NCBI GenBank assembly: GCA_021234155.1
Contig: JAJEKV010000022.1
Coordinates: forward strand, 1,858,728 to 1,922,727
Source: Isoetes taiwanensis
Taxonomy: Eukaryota; Streptophyta; Lycopodiopsida; Isoetales; Isoetaceae
Direction of reading: 5' to 3'
DNA length: 64,000 nt
Positions 11,148 through 22,259 of this stretch are shown here, one piece after another (position 1 is the first letter of the stretch; each line of letters starts with the position of its first letter). A program made the position numbers and the translations under genes. The notes beneath the pieces are model-generated. The model had not been told where the DNA came from, searched no databases, and saw only the letters and a list, made by a program, of their open reading frames with translations.

Positions 11148-11225
11148 CATGCTTGACATACTGCTAAGTAAGAAAGATGGACGAGGCTCAAGCTTGACAG
11201 ATTGCTAGGTAACAAAGATGGATGT
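11148..11225. repeat. Short imperfect tandem repeat
   Basis: TCATGCTTGACATACTGCTA and CTCAAGCTTGACAGATTGCTA start two 43-46 bp units, each followed by AAGTAAGAAAGATGGA-like sequence, just after the LINE stop codon. Confidence 0.6.
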
Positions 11226-11358
11226 GAAGAAAATACTGACTGTTTACAATCAAAGTTTAGCAACAATAAATTATTTCCATGTATTTGAACCTTCATTACT
11301 TTCTATCTCACAACCTCTGTTGATGCCTTGTCCATGGCAGAGAAAATGTTTGGTCTCT

Positions 11359-12014
11359 ATTCTAGAATGGGACTCGCATGAAACCAACAAACCGCCCTTA
11401 GACTTGCTTCTCATTCATCTCAGCAGATTTTCTACAATGGTGGATAGTGGGTAGCCGCACACATGCGAACTACCCATAAAAAATAAAGGGAAAATCCAAT
11501 TATATCATTTGGACCCCAACAAAATACAATGCTAATAGAGACTGGGCTAGTGTACCTGCCGAAAGCTTATCACCGGGATTAAAAAACCCCGCCCTTTCGG
11601 GTTTTCGAGGAAAAACCCTAGTGATAAGCCTTCGGCAAGGGGCTTGGACAAACGGAAGGCATAAAAATCGCTCCCAAAACCCACGAATGGAAAAGTCGAA
11701 ACAGAGGCCGCTCGCTAACCTATACCTGCACATCACCAACAAAACAACAAGACAAAACAAACCTCCCAGAGTGGAAGGGCTGATTACGCGCGTGCCACGC
11801 GATAAAAATACAATAACAAAGAAGGAGGGGAGGGTGGGTTCAAAGAGAATAAGGTACCACCGAGAGAGAAGAGGAAGAAGCCGATGTGAAGTCGGGCGTA
11901 AACGCCTAAAATAGCGAACTCCCCAACTGAATGGGCATGCGCCACCGCGATGCATGCAAAACGTGCATGCTCGTCCCATTCTAGAATGGCGATCCGATGT
12001 CTCGGATCGATGGG
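11359..12014 (+). mobile_element. Structured repeat, unit 1 (656 bp)
   Basis: A non-coding element full of stems. It starts ATTCTAGAATGGGAC and near its end has GTCCCATTCTAGAAT, which pairs with the start; then CGATCCGA-TGTC-TCGGATCG and ATGGG. Inside are a stem GGGTAG/CTACCC (11449-11475) and a long stem GCCGAAAGCTTATCAC/GTGATAAGCCTTCGGC (11558-11573 with 11621-11636). There is also a CCGA/TCGG stem followed by GGCGTAAACGCC, and a short GCATG-type hairpin near 11950. The relative at 29706-30635 keeps the same stems with paired changes. No ORF is shared between the copies. Strand is arbitrary but consistent among copies. Confidence 0.7.
11558..11636 (+). ncRNA. Covarying long hairpin of the structured repeat (copy 1)
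   Basis: The outer 16-bp stem pairs GCCGAAAGCTTATCAC with GTGATAAGCCTTCGGC, one mismatch. The 47-base interior (CGGGATTAAAAAACC ... AAACCCTA) is nearly the same in both loci. Compared with copy 2 (30103-30176), three stem positions differ on both sides and remain paired. The RNA class is unknown. Confidence 0.6.
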
Positions 12015-12374
12015 ATTCTAGAATGGGACTCGCATGAAACCAACAAACCGCCTAGAATACCAAAGGACTTCCTTAACAAACTAGGATCGAGGACGAAGGT
12101 CACGGGATGAAGGCTAAAGGTCAAAAAGGACAAAGATGAAAGAAACGCCAATTGGCCAAACCAAAGCGTGAAGAAGCCCCTCCCCCGCCGGAAACAATTC
12201 AAAGAGAATAAGGTAATCGGCTTGAGAGAGAAGAGGAAGCCCGATGAGAAGTCGGGCGTAAACGCCTAAAATAGCGAACTCCCAACCAGAATGGGCATGC
12301 GCCGCCCGCATGCATGCAAAACATGCATGCTCGTCCCATTCTAGAATGGCGATCCGATGTCTCGGATCGATGGG
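12015..12374 (+). mobile_element. Structured repeat, unit 2 (360 bp, deleted form)
   Basis: It follows unit 1 with no gap. It begins with the same 38 bases as unit 1 (ATTCTAGAATGGGACTCGCA...) and ends with the same 175-bp tail (TTCAAAGAGAATAAGG ... CGGATCGATGGG, 12198-12374). It lacks the central block with the GGGTAG and GCCGA stems. Its left 150 bp instead match the left part of the 29.7 kb copy (GAAGAAGCCCCTCC). Units 1 and 2 are thus different deletion forms of one longer element, arranged head to tail. Confidence 0.7.
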
Positions 12375-12377
12375 ATT

Positions 12378-13545
12378 GAATGAGGGTTTCAACAATGGCT
12401 GCTTATAACACAAATCGAGCAAAAGAACCCATTGCAAATTCACAAAAAAAAAGGGAAAAAAAAAAACTAGCACAAGGCACACCAGAGGGCTATGGTGTAG
12501 GAAAGACCAAATTTTGTTAAGCTTTTACGTTTGGTATCTTTAGACTTAGGATGGCATTCCATTACATAAGACCATTGTTAGTGATCGATAAAGTTAACTT
12601 TAACCAGTCTTGTAACATAATGCAAACAACGGTTGTGGAGTATTTATACATCGGCTTTCAAAATTCTAAACCCATTGTTCCTATAAATAATGATAAACTT
12701 TGCAACACATAAACTACAATATCTGAAGATTCTTCTTGATCACATCAATAAACCGTTTTACACTTCCACTAGTAAATACTGAAGTAACTGAGGAAGTGTA
12801 TGCCTTGATGTATCTGCAATTAACTGCTAAACTAAAGTCAAGAGAGGGGTGGAACTTGATTTTCTATGAAATCTTATTGCAATAGTTTTGCTATGTCTAT
12901 TATCCACTTTATCAGATCAATACACATGAGCTTTTAACAACAACATACTCTATAGAATGCTCTGAAATCGGGATTTTCCATGAGCTTAGAAGCTTAGTAG
13001 CTTAGCTCTGAAATCGGGATTTTCCATTACATCTCTCAATCTAGCCTAATACAGTTCAAATCACAAAATTATGGCATCATCTTTCTAAATCTTGCCCGCA
13101 AAGAAAGATCTCATCCTGGATCCAGAATCGGCCTTATCAGAATCGGCCTTATGAGAATCTGCCTAAAGCGGCCTTATCCGACACTTCTGGAACCGACAAG
13201 AACGACATGCAAATCCTGTCCTGTCTGCCGCAAACGTCATTTCTTTCTATCTTGATACCATGCACCCAAAAATAAACAGATGCCAGAGCCGATTTTTGAC
13301 TGCTTACCTTTGGCGGCCAACAAGCAGCTCAAATCAGCCAAAACATATGCCTTCCATACGATTTAGCTTACAATACAATACAAAGGCCAAATCTTGGCCC
13401 AACCATGCCAAAAAACAAAAATATTGCAAGCTTATTATGGCGTTTTCTAATATCATGGCCGTCGGTTCTAAATGATAAGTTTGTTGTGGACGTCACTATT
13501 ATCTTTTACTTTCACATGTAAATAGTTTGACGAATTAAGCTTTTG
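12378..13545. other. Intergenic region with small direct repeats
   Basis: GCTCTGAAATCGGGATTTTC occurs at about 12960 and 13006. AGAATCGGCCTTATC-type units repeat three times at about 13122-13177. The 170 bp before 13549 should contain the promoter of the + strand gene, but no clear TATA box was identified. Confidence 0.4.
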
Positions 13546-13548
13546 GCT

Positions 13549-14943
13549 ATGGCGTCTCCGGCAGCTATGGCGGGCTGGGCCGATTCTATAGACCGTCTTT
13601 TGGACGAATCTTCTCGTTACACCACTGCTTTGAGAGCAGCCTTTGTGCGTTACCAAACTCCACCACCAGGGAACTGTATTCCAAAGGATTTGCTTTTGCC
13701 TGCACTCCAGTTCTTCGTTCAGGTAAGGCTTTAACCTGTCTCTTTCTATTTTCGTTTCTTGTCTTAGATGAGCTTAATTGGCAATGCATACGGAGGACGG
13801 AATGATTCCTTCTTTCTGTCTATGCAACCCCTTTTCCAGGCTAGGTATCGTAAAAGGGGTTTGTCAGATTTCAAAAGCTGTAGATAAAAGATGCTCAAAT
13901 TGCATAGAGTCTATTCATCTCGTTCAAAAATTGCGATCGACCTGCCTTTTATATACAATATATGCCATTCCTTTTATAAACAACACGTTTGTCCTAACCT
14001 TAGACTTTCGACGCTGCTTTAATTTACATGATGGTCTTTATCACTTCAGCTCACACATGCTTTCTAAAGCAACATGTTGACTATCAAGAATATGCAGTTC
14101 AACCTGGTCACAAAGCAATGTCGAAAACAATAATCTTCCTTGATGCAGCATGCCTTCAACCTGTGGTCAGTCAACTGGCCACTGTTCTAGCAAAATAATG
14201 CTCTCTATTGTTTTATTAGACAAGCCAGAAGCTGAAGAAAAAACTGGAATGGTGGTCTCGTTGAATCTAATTTTTTTGCTAATTGCATTTAGTCACATGT
14301 GAATAGAATGAACATAGTTGAACTCGTAGAGCAGCATTGTATATGTGCTGTGTTACTCAGCAAAACCTGCAATTTGGGCATATTCTGCTTGACTATTAAG
14401 CATTATTTTTAGAGTCTAAGCAGATATAATTCGGTGATTGTTAGAGAGTTAGTACATGCTCATATAGTACATCATTAAGTAATTATTACAGCCAGTGACA
14501 CATTGTCAAGGAGCACATGTCACATTAGTACCACAAAGTTATTTGCACCTAAAGTTGAATACAATGTGACTGATAGTTACCCTGCAATGCAGAAACTCCA
14601 GGAGGAGTTGGATCCAAAAGCAGGAAAGATTTGCCTAAGGCCCATATTTCAAGAGGATATAGATGCCATATTGGAAGATGATAGTGCGATTGATGTTGAG
14701 CAACCTATTGACATTGATCATTTTGATAAGGTTGCCAAGAAGATGTTAAAACGCATTGCACTGGACAGGGGTAAACGGTTGGGCTTTTTCGTGGTAGGGG
14801 GTATTTTACTTGTACACATAACCAAGAATACTCTGAAGAAGGTACCCTTCATAGGACCACCAATTTGTTCACTTCTTAATATTGTCATGCCAACCACGTT
14901 AGTGGGCCCTGCTGTGGGGGTTGCTGGGGCTATGTATTTATAA
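13549..14943 (+). CDS. Hypothetical multi-exon gene, two exons visible
   Basis: Exon 1 is 13549-13722: an ATG followed by 58 codons, including DSIDRLLDESSRYTTALRAA and PPPGNCIPKDLL, ending CAG before a GTAAGG donor. The last exon probably starts at 14492 after TTACAG and ends with TAA at 14941-14943. It encodes about 150 residues with an acidic segment (QEDIDAILEDDSAIDVEQP) and two hydrophobic C-terminal stretches (LGFFVVGGILLVHI; IVMPTTLVGPAVGVAGAMYL). The phases do not join directly, so one or more internal exons must lie between. Candidates are GCTAGGTATCG at about 13842 and the open frame at about 14050-14196. I do not recognise the family. It looks like a small plant protein ending in a membrane or hydrophobic domain. 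It converges on PIN. Confidence 0.5.
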
Positions 14944-15901
14944 CAAAGGGCGAAAACTAAGTGGTAGACTGGTTAAGGAGGCTTTTCAGCATCTAGTTTG
15001 ACAACCTGGCGTGCCACATGCCATTTTATGAAGCGCTATATATTTTATCAAGATCTGGCAGCTTCGTCATAGGACAATGTGCTACATTTGAAGGCTTCAC
15101 TGCACACTTTATCAGGACCTGTGAGCTTCATAAGATGATGTATATCATTATCAACAGTATATTGGGTTGCATTGTATGCATGAACAAGGTATTTTATCTA
15201 TGTATGAGCATGAACAAGGTTTCTATGCCTTTTCACAGTTTCTGAGAAGATCATAAATGTGTCAGTAGGATGTCTTTGGTATTTATTATAGCAAGACAAA
15301 AATTTACTTGCAATGAGGGGCCACATCTGGTATGTAACCTTGGAGAATGTTTAATGGAATATGTCATATGACTATTGTTGTCGCGATCATTAACTATACC
15401 AGCAAATCTAAACAGTTCAGACAACTGTGGTATTAAATCTAGTTGAGTTCTTATGCTAAACATGAATCAGGATAAGTTAAAAGGGAGGAATACAATGACT
15501 GCTACCTGTAAACAGAATTGATGATGATAATATAGTTTCCTTTCATATTCTTGAAAAATTAATTTTGGCATGACGCCTTAACATTGTATACACACAAGAT
15601 GACTCCATGTTCTTTTACTGTGATAGAAAACCTTTGCTAGTGGGAAACAGGCTATATGTCTTGGACTTGTTACAGTGCTGTCAGTCAAACCGGAAAGCTG
15701 CAACTGAGGCCCAACTTGGAAACTGAGGCCCACCATCTGGAAGATATCTTTGATTTGCTCGTGGGAATATGGTTTTGTGTCATCGTCTTCAGCTTGAATC
15801 AAGCCAAGACAATGGCAGAGCTACCCATAGGTAAAGGGCTTACTCAAAATGTGGCTGAGAATATATCCAATGGCTAAAAGCTAAATTCTGTGGGGTTCTT
15901 C
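14944..15901. other. Intergenic region between convergent genes
   Basis: Expected to hold the 3' UTRs of the + strand gene ending at 14943 and of PIN ending at 15902. A repeated GAGGCCCA(A/C) phrase near 15706-15733 and short open frames are present, but no other gene or element was recognised. Confidence 0.4.
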
Positions 15902-18617
15902 TCATATCCCAAGCAGAATGTAATACAGAAGCGTAATTGGCAGGGCCACCAGCATTCCAAAGATCACCCTGCATTGCAAAAAGACGAGAACATGTGAGCT
16001 TCACAACGCAGGGCCCATACTAAAAATTAATAAGGTGATGAACATACGCTGTGCTGAGGATGTCAGGATGAACATTGTACTCCTTTGCAAATACAAATGG
16101 CACTATTCCTTGGGGTAAGGCTGCCTGCACATGTATTATGCATTAGTTCTAGAGGAAAACTATTAGATCATAGTAGACAATGATCTCTCTCTGGTTCTGG
16201 ATACCTGGACAATGGCTGCACGTAAATCTAAGCTTCTAAGACCGGTTACTGCGGATGCTGCTGACATAACAGCCGGACCTGCACAGAAGCGAACCACCAT
16301 TCCAATTATTGCCATTTTTGTGCCACATGCTAGGATTCTCGATTGCAATGCCATGAAAAGTCCTGCAGTTTTTAACAAAATAGCGTATTAGAGCTTTCCC
16401 TTCTCAATATACTAATTGGTCAAAAACAAACGTTTCCAAACAGACATGAAGCATTACCCAGGCTAAACATTGCCATCCCGAGACCCGCATCCGAAAGTAT
16501 GGTGATTGATTTTTCTATGATTTTAGGCATGCTAACATGCCACCTGCAGGAAAAAAAATTATATGATATCTCAGGCTTAACTGGAAAAGAGTTATAAACG
16601 TCCTATAGTTAAAAAGGTTTTAAAAATGTCTAGCCTGAGATTATTTAATGTTTTGGTATATCTAGCCTAAGGATTATTTAAATGGAAAGAGCAGATATGT
16701 ATGCTTAGTAAAGAAGATTTAAATATGTGTGGTCTAAATATGGTTGATTTTAATATGTATAGTCTAGCATTATTCAATGGAAACAATCGATATGCATGAT
16801 TAGGAAAGCAATAATTCTACCTGAAAGAGATTAATGCCCAGGTGAGGCCCAACAAGCTGGAATAAGTATTAGGATTTCGGATCAGCTTTCTCCACACCAT
16901 ATCCAGGATCAGCTTTGTCATAACACTGGCAGGAGGTAATTCTCTACCTTTTCCAGGAAGCCTAGGAGTAAGAGCTGCCGTTGATCCGGACTCATTTTTC
17001 TCAAGCTTCTCGGGTTGTTTTGTTCCAAACGTGAAATCATCATGATCCATATGGTCCTCATAAACTTGATTTCGTCCTTCTGATGAAACTGCCAAAATGC
17101 AGTTAATTTATGGATTAAACTGATAAAGCATATTGGTTAGTAAATTGGTACAGATTAGATGAGTTCCTCGCATTCATTAGAATCTAAGCAAATTATGGGA
17201 TGAATCTAGCAAATTATGCATATATCACAATTTCATGCAGGTTATGAGGCAATTCTAAAAAACAGGCTCTCAAATTAGAAATGTCTTCAAATGGAGTGGA
17301 TACTACTTTATGATTCTAGAAAATGGCAGTCAACTCCATGCAGATCAAAGGAATCTAGGTTATGATCTGAATTGGGAGGTTAAGAAGAAGAAAATGAGAA
17401 GATGAAGAAGAAATACCTTCCATGGCGACCTCTTCGGTGGGAGAAAGGACTACAAGTTTAGGCTCCTTAGTGGCTGAATCATGGACACCATAGTCATTTC
17501 CTCCAAAACAGTGAAGCCCTCTTTCAGAAGTGGGCGAGGCGCTAGAACTCCAGACAAACATATGCAACTCCTTGGCATCAGTGTCAAATCTGCCACCAGG
17601 TTTGGTCTTGGAATTTGGAGAAGCAGGAGCCTGTGGAACTTCCTTATGCATGTGGGATATATCTCCATAGTTCCTCTGCTGAGACCTAGAATAAGAAATC
17701 CTGGGAGGAGCAGGATGAATGTCTTCCCTGCTAGACGAAGATTGAAGGCCAGATTGGAGGCCATAGCTGCTTTCAGACAATCTGCCGGGCTGATGAATTG
17801 GGCTTGAATTGCCCTTGTTAGCCATCATAAGGTAATAATCGTTCCTGTTGAAGCTGGAATCTCTGGGGGTCATATTTCGGGAAGATTGCAGGGAATAAAT
17901 CTCCGCATTGCTCAGATTTGAGGGTCTGGGAGTGCCCATGACGGACCCAATTGGAGATTTGAGCGAAAGCATATCATGCGCAGAAGCGGTAGATTTTCTA
18001 ACCTTGACATGGAGCTTTCCGTCTTCCCCAATTTGGGCTTCTGTCATAACAGGGTCTCTTCCGTCCAGGCTGATTACATCGTGATCTACTTTGAAGGAAA
18101 CAATGGAAGCAGCAGTATCAGGGAATTGATCCATTATCAAGATTCTGGCACTCCGGTATTCATATAAGAAAAGTAGCAGGGTATACCAGACTATGCATTG
18201 CAAAACCACGGCCTGCACAACCAGATTACCATGTACTGGTCCATACATTGCGTATAACAGCGGAACCCCCATAACCAGCGTATTGGGCAGTGTTGCTACC
18301 ATGAAAAATGTTATGAACCAGTCCAGGCTTCCCCTTTTAGAATACCATACCCAGATTCCAAGTATGGCGATGAATACTAGCTTTTGAACTCCGTCTGCTG
18401 CTACGAATAGAACATTCATCTCGTATGGATTGTTGTTTGCTATGATTTGGAAAGAAAGTAGCGGCACAGCAAATAGAGCTACAAATCTGTTTATCCCTGA
18501 GCATTGATCCGGCGATAATAGCTTCCACCATCTTACCGACCCATATGCTAGAATCATAGCTACGTATAATGGCACTACTGCTGCCATCACATTGTAGAAA
18601 TCCTTTCCGGTAATCAT
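15902..18617 (-). CDS. PIN: PIN-FORMED auxin efflux carrier, complete, six exons
   Basis: Exports indole-3-acetic acid across the plasma membrane; polar placement of PIN proteins directs auxin flow. Exons on the - strand are 18617-17417, 17088-16821, 16543-16458, 16362-16205, 16124-16048 and 15968-15902. All introns are GT-AG, phases join exactly, and the product is 618 residues, normal for a long canonical PIN (about 620). It starts [10 protein letters not shown]. The N-terminal membrane domain spans about 1-160, with [17 protein letters not shown] hydrophilic loop covers about 160-455 and carries two TPRxS phosphosite motifs, TPRPSN (229-234) and TPRDSS (250-255). The C-terminal membrane domain includes the NPNTY sorting motif (472-476), MFSLGLFMAL and [20 protein letters not shown]. 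It is intact and likely functional at the plasma membrane. The exact orthologue group within land-plant PINs cannot be set here. Confidence 0.96.
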
Positions 18618-20440
18618 TTTTCCTACCTCAGCCCTCCGAATTCCTTACTGGGTGCTGTGCATTTTTTGATGAATCTGGGTAGAAAATAGGATATGGGCAC
18701 ACATATTCTTACTTGGTCTGATAGTATTCAGGATTGGGGCGTCAAATTCTGAGCATTTTCTTGCAAATCTGGATAGAAACAACGAAATTCTTACAACGTC
18801 TGATCATACAGGGTTGCTCTCAATTCTTGCCGAAAATCTCTTTTCGGCTCTAGCTGTCGGATTTGCAATTGGCCGCTGCTTTATCCTTCATTCTCACTTT
18901 TGCCGCTTTACAGGAAGGATGGTACGACGACGTCTTTTTCTCCCCAAATCTCCAACAATTCAAATTTCTGCAGCCTGCATAGAAGATTCCAAGCAAAAGA
19001 AATAAAACAAACAGATTACTCCTCGCAGTTCTGGTAATTTTAGCAACACCAACGATAAAATTGGGCTACTGTGCAGGAATCCTGAGCTGCGGATTCTTAA
19101 GCAGAAGTAAATCCGTTGAAGGGCACCCTCAGGCAGAAATTTGCAGACGGAGACTAAGAGTACCTCCTCATGGCTATGGCTATGGCAATCGCTTCCAGGT
19201 GGGAGCTCACTTCCGGCGGCGCCTTTCCATGGCCGGAGTTAATGTAGTAAGGGCAAAAGCAGTTGCCCATATGCTTTATCTTAAGAAACAGCTCACAGAT
19301 TGCATTTGAATGCTATGCCAGCCATAGCCATAATCCGGATAGCTTTCCTCGTCCCAATAAATTACTATATTGTATTGCAGCTACAGACCCAATTTGCGAA
19401 ATGCTGCGAATCAGCTCGCAGATACAGAATTTCGAACTGGGTTTAACGCATTAATAAGGATTTCAATCAATGCTGATAACTGGAGTGAAATTTTTTCACA
19501 AGGATTGCAGAGTAACTTCTACCCAACTAAGCTCCAGAAAGGGTCTATTGATCCAAATTCATGGATCTGGGCTTGTTTTAAGTGGAAAAGGTAAGACCGG
19601 AATCAGATTCACACATGCAATCCGACTGACAGAAATGCTGAATGACCCAGATCGCAAGAGGACGAACATGCATAATTCAGCCAACAGGAAAGCTCCGCCG
19701 TAAGCGGCCTTAACAGGGAAGGGAAAAACACGCATTTCCATAGCCTGCCTGTTTCTTATTATATATAAGACAATTGCATCAAGGGCAGCGTGAATTAGAG
19801 CATTTTTTTGGCAGAGGAAAAGCGGTCCTAGCCCATGCGGCCCATCTCTTTTTCTGCCAGGGCATCGCCGGACTAGCAAGGGTCCAAATTCTCTCTCCTG
19901 TTTCCTTGGGTTTAATCTCGGCCGTTGGCTTAATACGCTTTGTATTTAAAGGATGTATTTGATGCCTATACGGGACGTATGATACGGATTAGTTTACGGC
20001 TGTAGCATCTGAACCGTGGCGACAATATCTTAACGGTTGGAAATTCGTTTGTACGTATGGTGTTATAACAAAGCATTCTACGTGACGTGTACGTGAAACA
20101 GCCGTTGGATTTATTGGCACGTACGCTGGGAGATTCTTTTTTAAGCGCCGTGCGTTTGTCACGCGCAGGAATCTCTTCCGTTGAAGGCACGTGGGAAGCA
20201 GACGGGCAGAAGACGGGCAGGTGACGGCCTCTGCCCGTCGTCTTTTGGCAGGTTTTATGTAACTGAAAGTTGGACTGACTAAAGGCAATTCTTACACATA
20301 CACATGGGCCAGAAAAGGACCTCAAAGGACCCCCTTTTTGTGTTCCCCCATACCCCTTTTCCTTTAGCCTATGGCCACTATATGGTGTGTTTTTTTTATA
20401 CCATTTTTTATTGCTTATCCAGCCCTTGTGCGCTGAACTG
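18618..20440. other. PIN upstream region
   Basis: Non-coding sequence 5' of the PIN start codon, expected to contain its promoter and 5' UTR. Several CACGTG/ACGTG-type cores occur around 20080-20190 (for example GCACGTGGGAAG), but they are 1.5 kb away and no TATA box or auxin-response element pair was confirmed. No other gene was recognised. Confidence 0.35.
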
Positions 20441-20626
20441 GACTGCATAACTCCCTCCTTGACCCTTGTCCCATGTATTCTAGCATCTCCCAGACATACT
20501 GGGTTCTGTGGTCCTCACACCACCCTAACATTTTTTGCTTTAGCGTACCCCCACTGATCCATACTGATACATACTCGAGATCTCCCCCTATCCTCCAATA
20601 CTGCATCAATACTGCATCTCTCGACC

Positions 20627-20717
20627 ATTATCCAACTTGTTCAAGGTTGGCTAAACCCTAATTTAAAGCATTATCCAACTTGTTCAAGGTTGGCCAAACT
20701 CTAATTCAAAGCAAGGC
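20627..20717. repeat. 45-bp tandem duplication
   Basis: CATTATCCAACTTGTTCAAG begins both units (about 20627 and 20670), each running through GGTTGGC(T/C)AAAC and TCTAATT(T/C)AAAGCA-like sequence. Three or four differences separate the copies. Confidence 0.75.
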
Positions 20718-21790
20718 GTCAACCTCGCTTCCTGAACCCTGCCTTTTATAAAAATGTTTTCATCTTTCTGTGCTTTCGTGTCCTTTTTTCGCTGTTTTAT
20801 TCACTCCATCTTTTCCCTGCTTTTCTTTTCTGGCAGCTCCTTTTGTTTTGTTCACTCCAGGTCACCGCTGTGTCATTATTCGGACTCAACCGCAACCACA
20901 TGCCTATGCACTAGTAGAGTTCCATCTCCATATGGAGGTCCATACGGGATAAGCCATGTTCAGGCCTTGTATGAGTAGAATCTTGCCAGTACGCGCATGT
21001 GACATATGTCAATAATCATGTTAATGTCTAGACGCCATCATGGCTCAACATGGTTTTTTTCCTACTATAACACTTTTGGACCACTCCAAAAGTATAAGTA
21101 AAAAGTATTTATAGTAATAGAACTTGGGTTATCCAGTGGGGAAGTAAATGTATCTAGAAGTATAAAAAGTATTTATAGAACTTGGCTTAAATCCATTGAG
21201 AAGTAATTATTTCCAAGTCATTGGGCCCAACCAATAGGCTAGATTAAATGTAGACAATGGTGGTCCAACAGCCACAACTATAGCCCGAGGATCTTTATTT
21301 CATCGTTTTCTTTCTCCTCTTAAAAAATTTGGAAAAATTTAATTACTCAACCCATATTGGATGGGTCCCTCGAAACCTTTTATGCATCAAGGCGTAATTC
21401 GCCATGATATGATGGTTATGCGATTCTTGTCTTTGATACTTGAATTGTAAGGCCCATGTTAAAACCACTATGTTACAATGGCAAGATCAAACTCTCTATG
21501 GGTAACTTGTTTTTTTAAGGCAAGAAATTTTAATTAATAATAAATATGGTATACAATCTTATTAATAAGCCTCTTAACAGGCTAGATTGGAAAAAATACT
21601 CAACCATACTAAAAAGAACGGGTAAGAATGAGCCACTAACTAACTTAGTAATGCAAGAAATTTATCGGAGCGGCCAAGGCCGCGAAATTTTCTCTTTATG
21701 TCTCTACTGAGTCTGCGAGGACCATTTGGCAGTCTGTCATTTTTAGAAACACTCGCGATTGGAAGTGAACATGTATTAATCGAAATGAAA
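20718..21790. other. Intergenic stretch, no gene recognised
   Basis: AT-rich, with a repeated phrase AGTATAAGTAAAAAGTATTTATAG / AGTATAAAAAGTATTTATAG (about 21090 and 21160) and short frames only. It ends at the left terminal repeat of the MULE. Confidence 0.4.
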
Positions 21791-21808
21791 GAGAGAAAAT
21801 AATATATA

Positions 21809-22060
21809 AATGCCCTTATGTTTTCACCTATTTTCCAATATGCCCTTAAGTTTTTATTTTTTCATGAACTGCCCCTAAGGGACGTATACGTATCTATGAT
21901 AGTTTTTCATGCTCAACAGGATGCCCTTGAGCTTTATCAGAATTTATGAAATGCCCTTCCCACCGTAAACGTAATGCCCTTTCCACTGTAAACATAAACC
22001 AGATGCCCTTGAGGTTTATCAGAATTTATGAAATGCCCTTTCCACTATAAACCTAATCCA
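21809..22060. repeat. Subterminal ATGCCCTT motif cluster of the MULE
   Basis: ATGCCCTT occurs seven times between 21809 and 22040, partly within two copies of a 45-90 bp unit (CTTGAG(C/G)TTTATCAGAATTT). The opposite end carries the complement AAGGGCAT at about 25522 and 25551. Clustered subterminal motifs are typical transposase binding sites. Confidence 0.55.
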
Positions 22061-22259
22061 AATCTGATTCAAATGTCCCGTTTCAGACAATAATATCCCC
22101 TATAGAATCTGAATCTGAAAATGCAACAAATACTCATTTTCAATCTGAATTTGAAAATGCAACCAATATTGATACTAATACAAACAGAGTAAAATTTGAA
22201 TTTGAATAATGCTGATACAAAACAAAACAACGAAATTTCTAAACAAATAAACATGTCCA

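Noticed and set aside
11359-12374. Hammerhead ribozyme in the structured repeat
   Set aside because: I looked for CTGATGAG and GAAA cores in both strands of all copies. GATGAG occurs, but not in a hammerhead arrangement.
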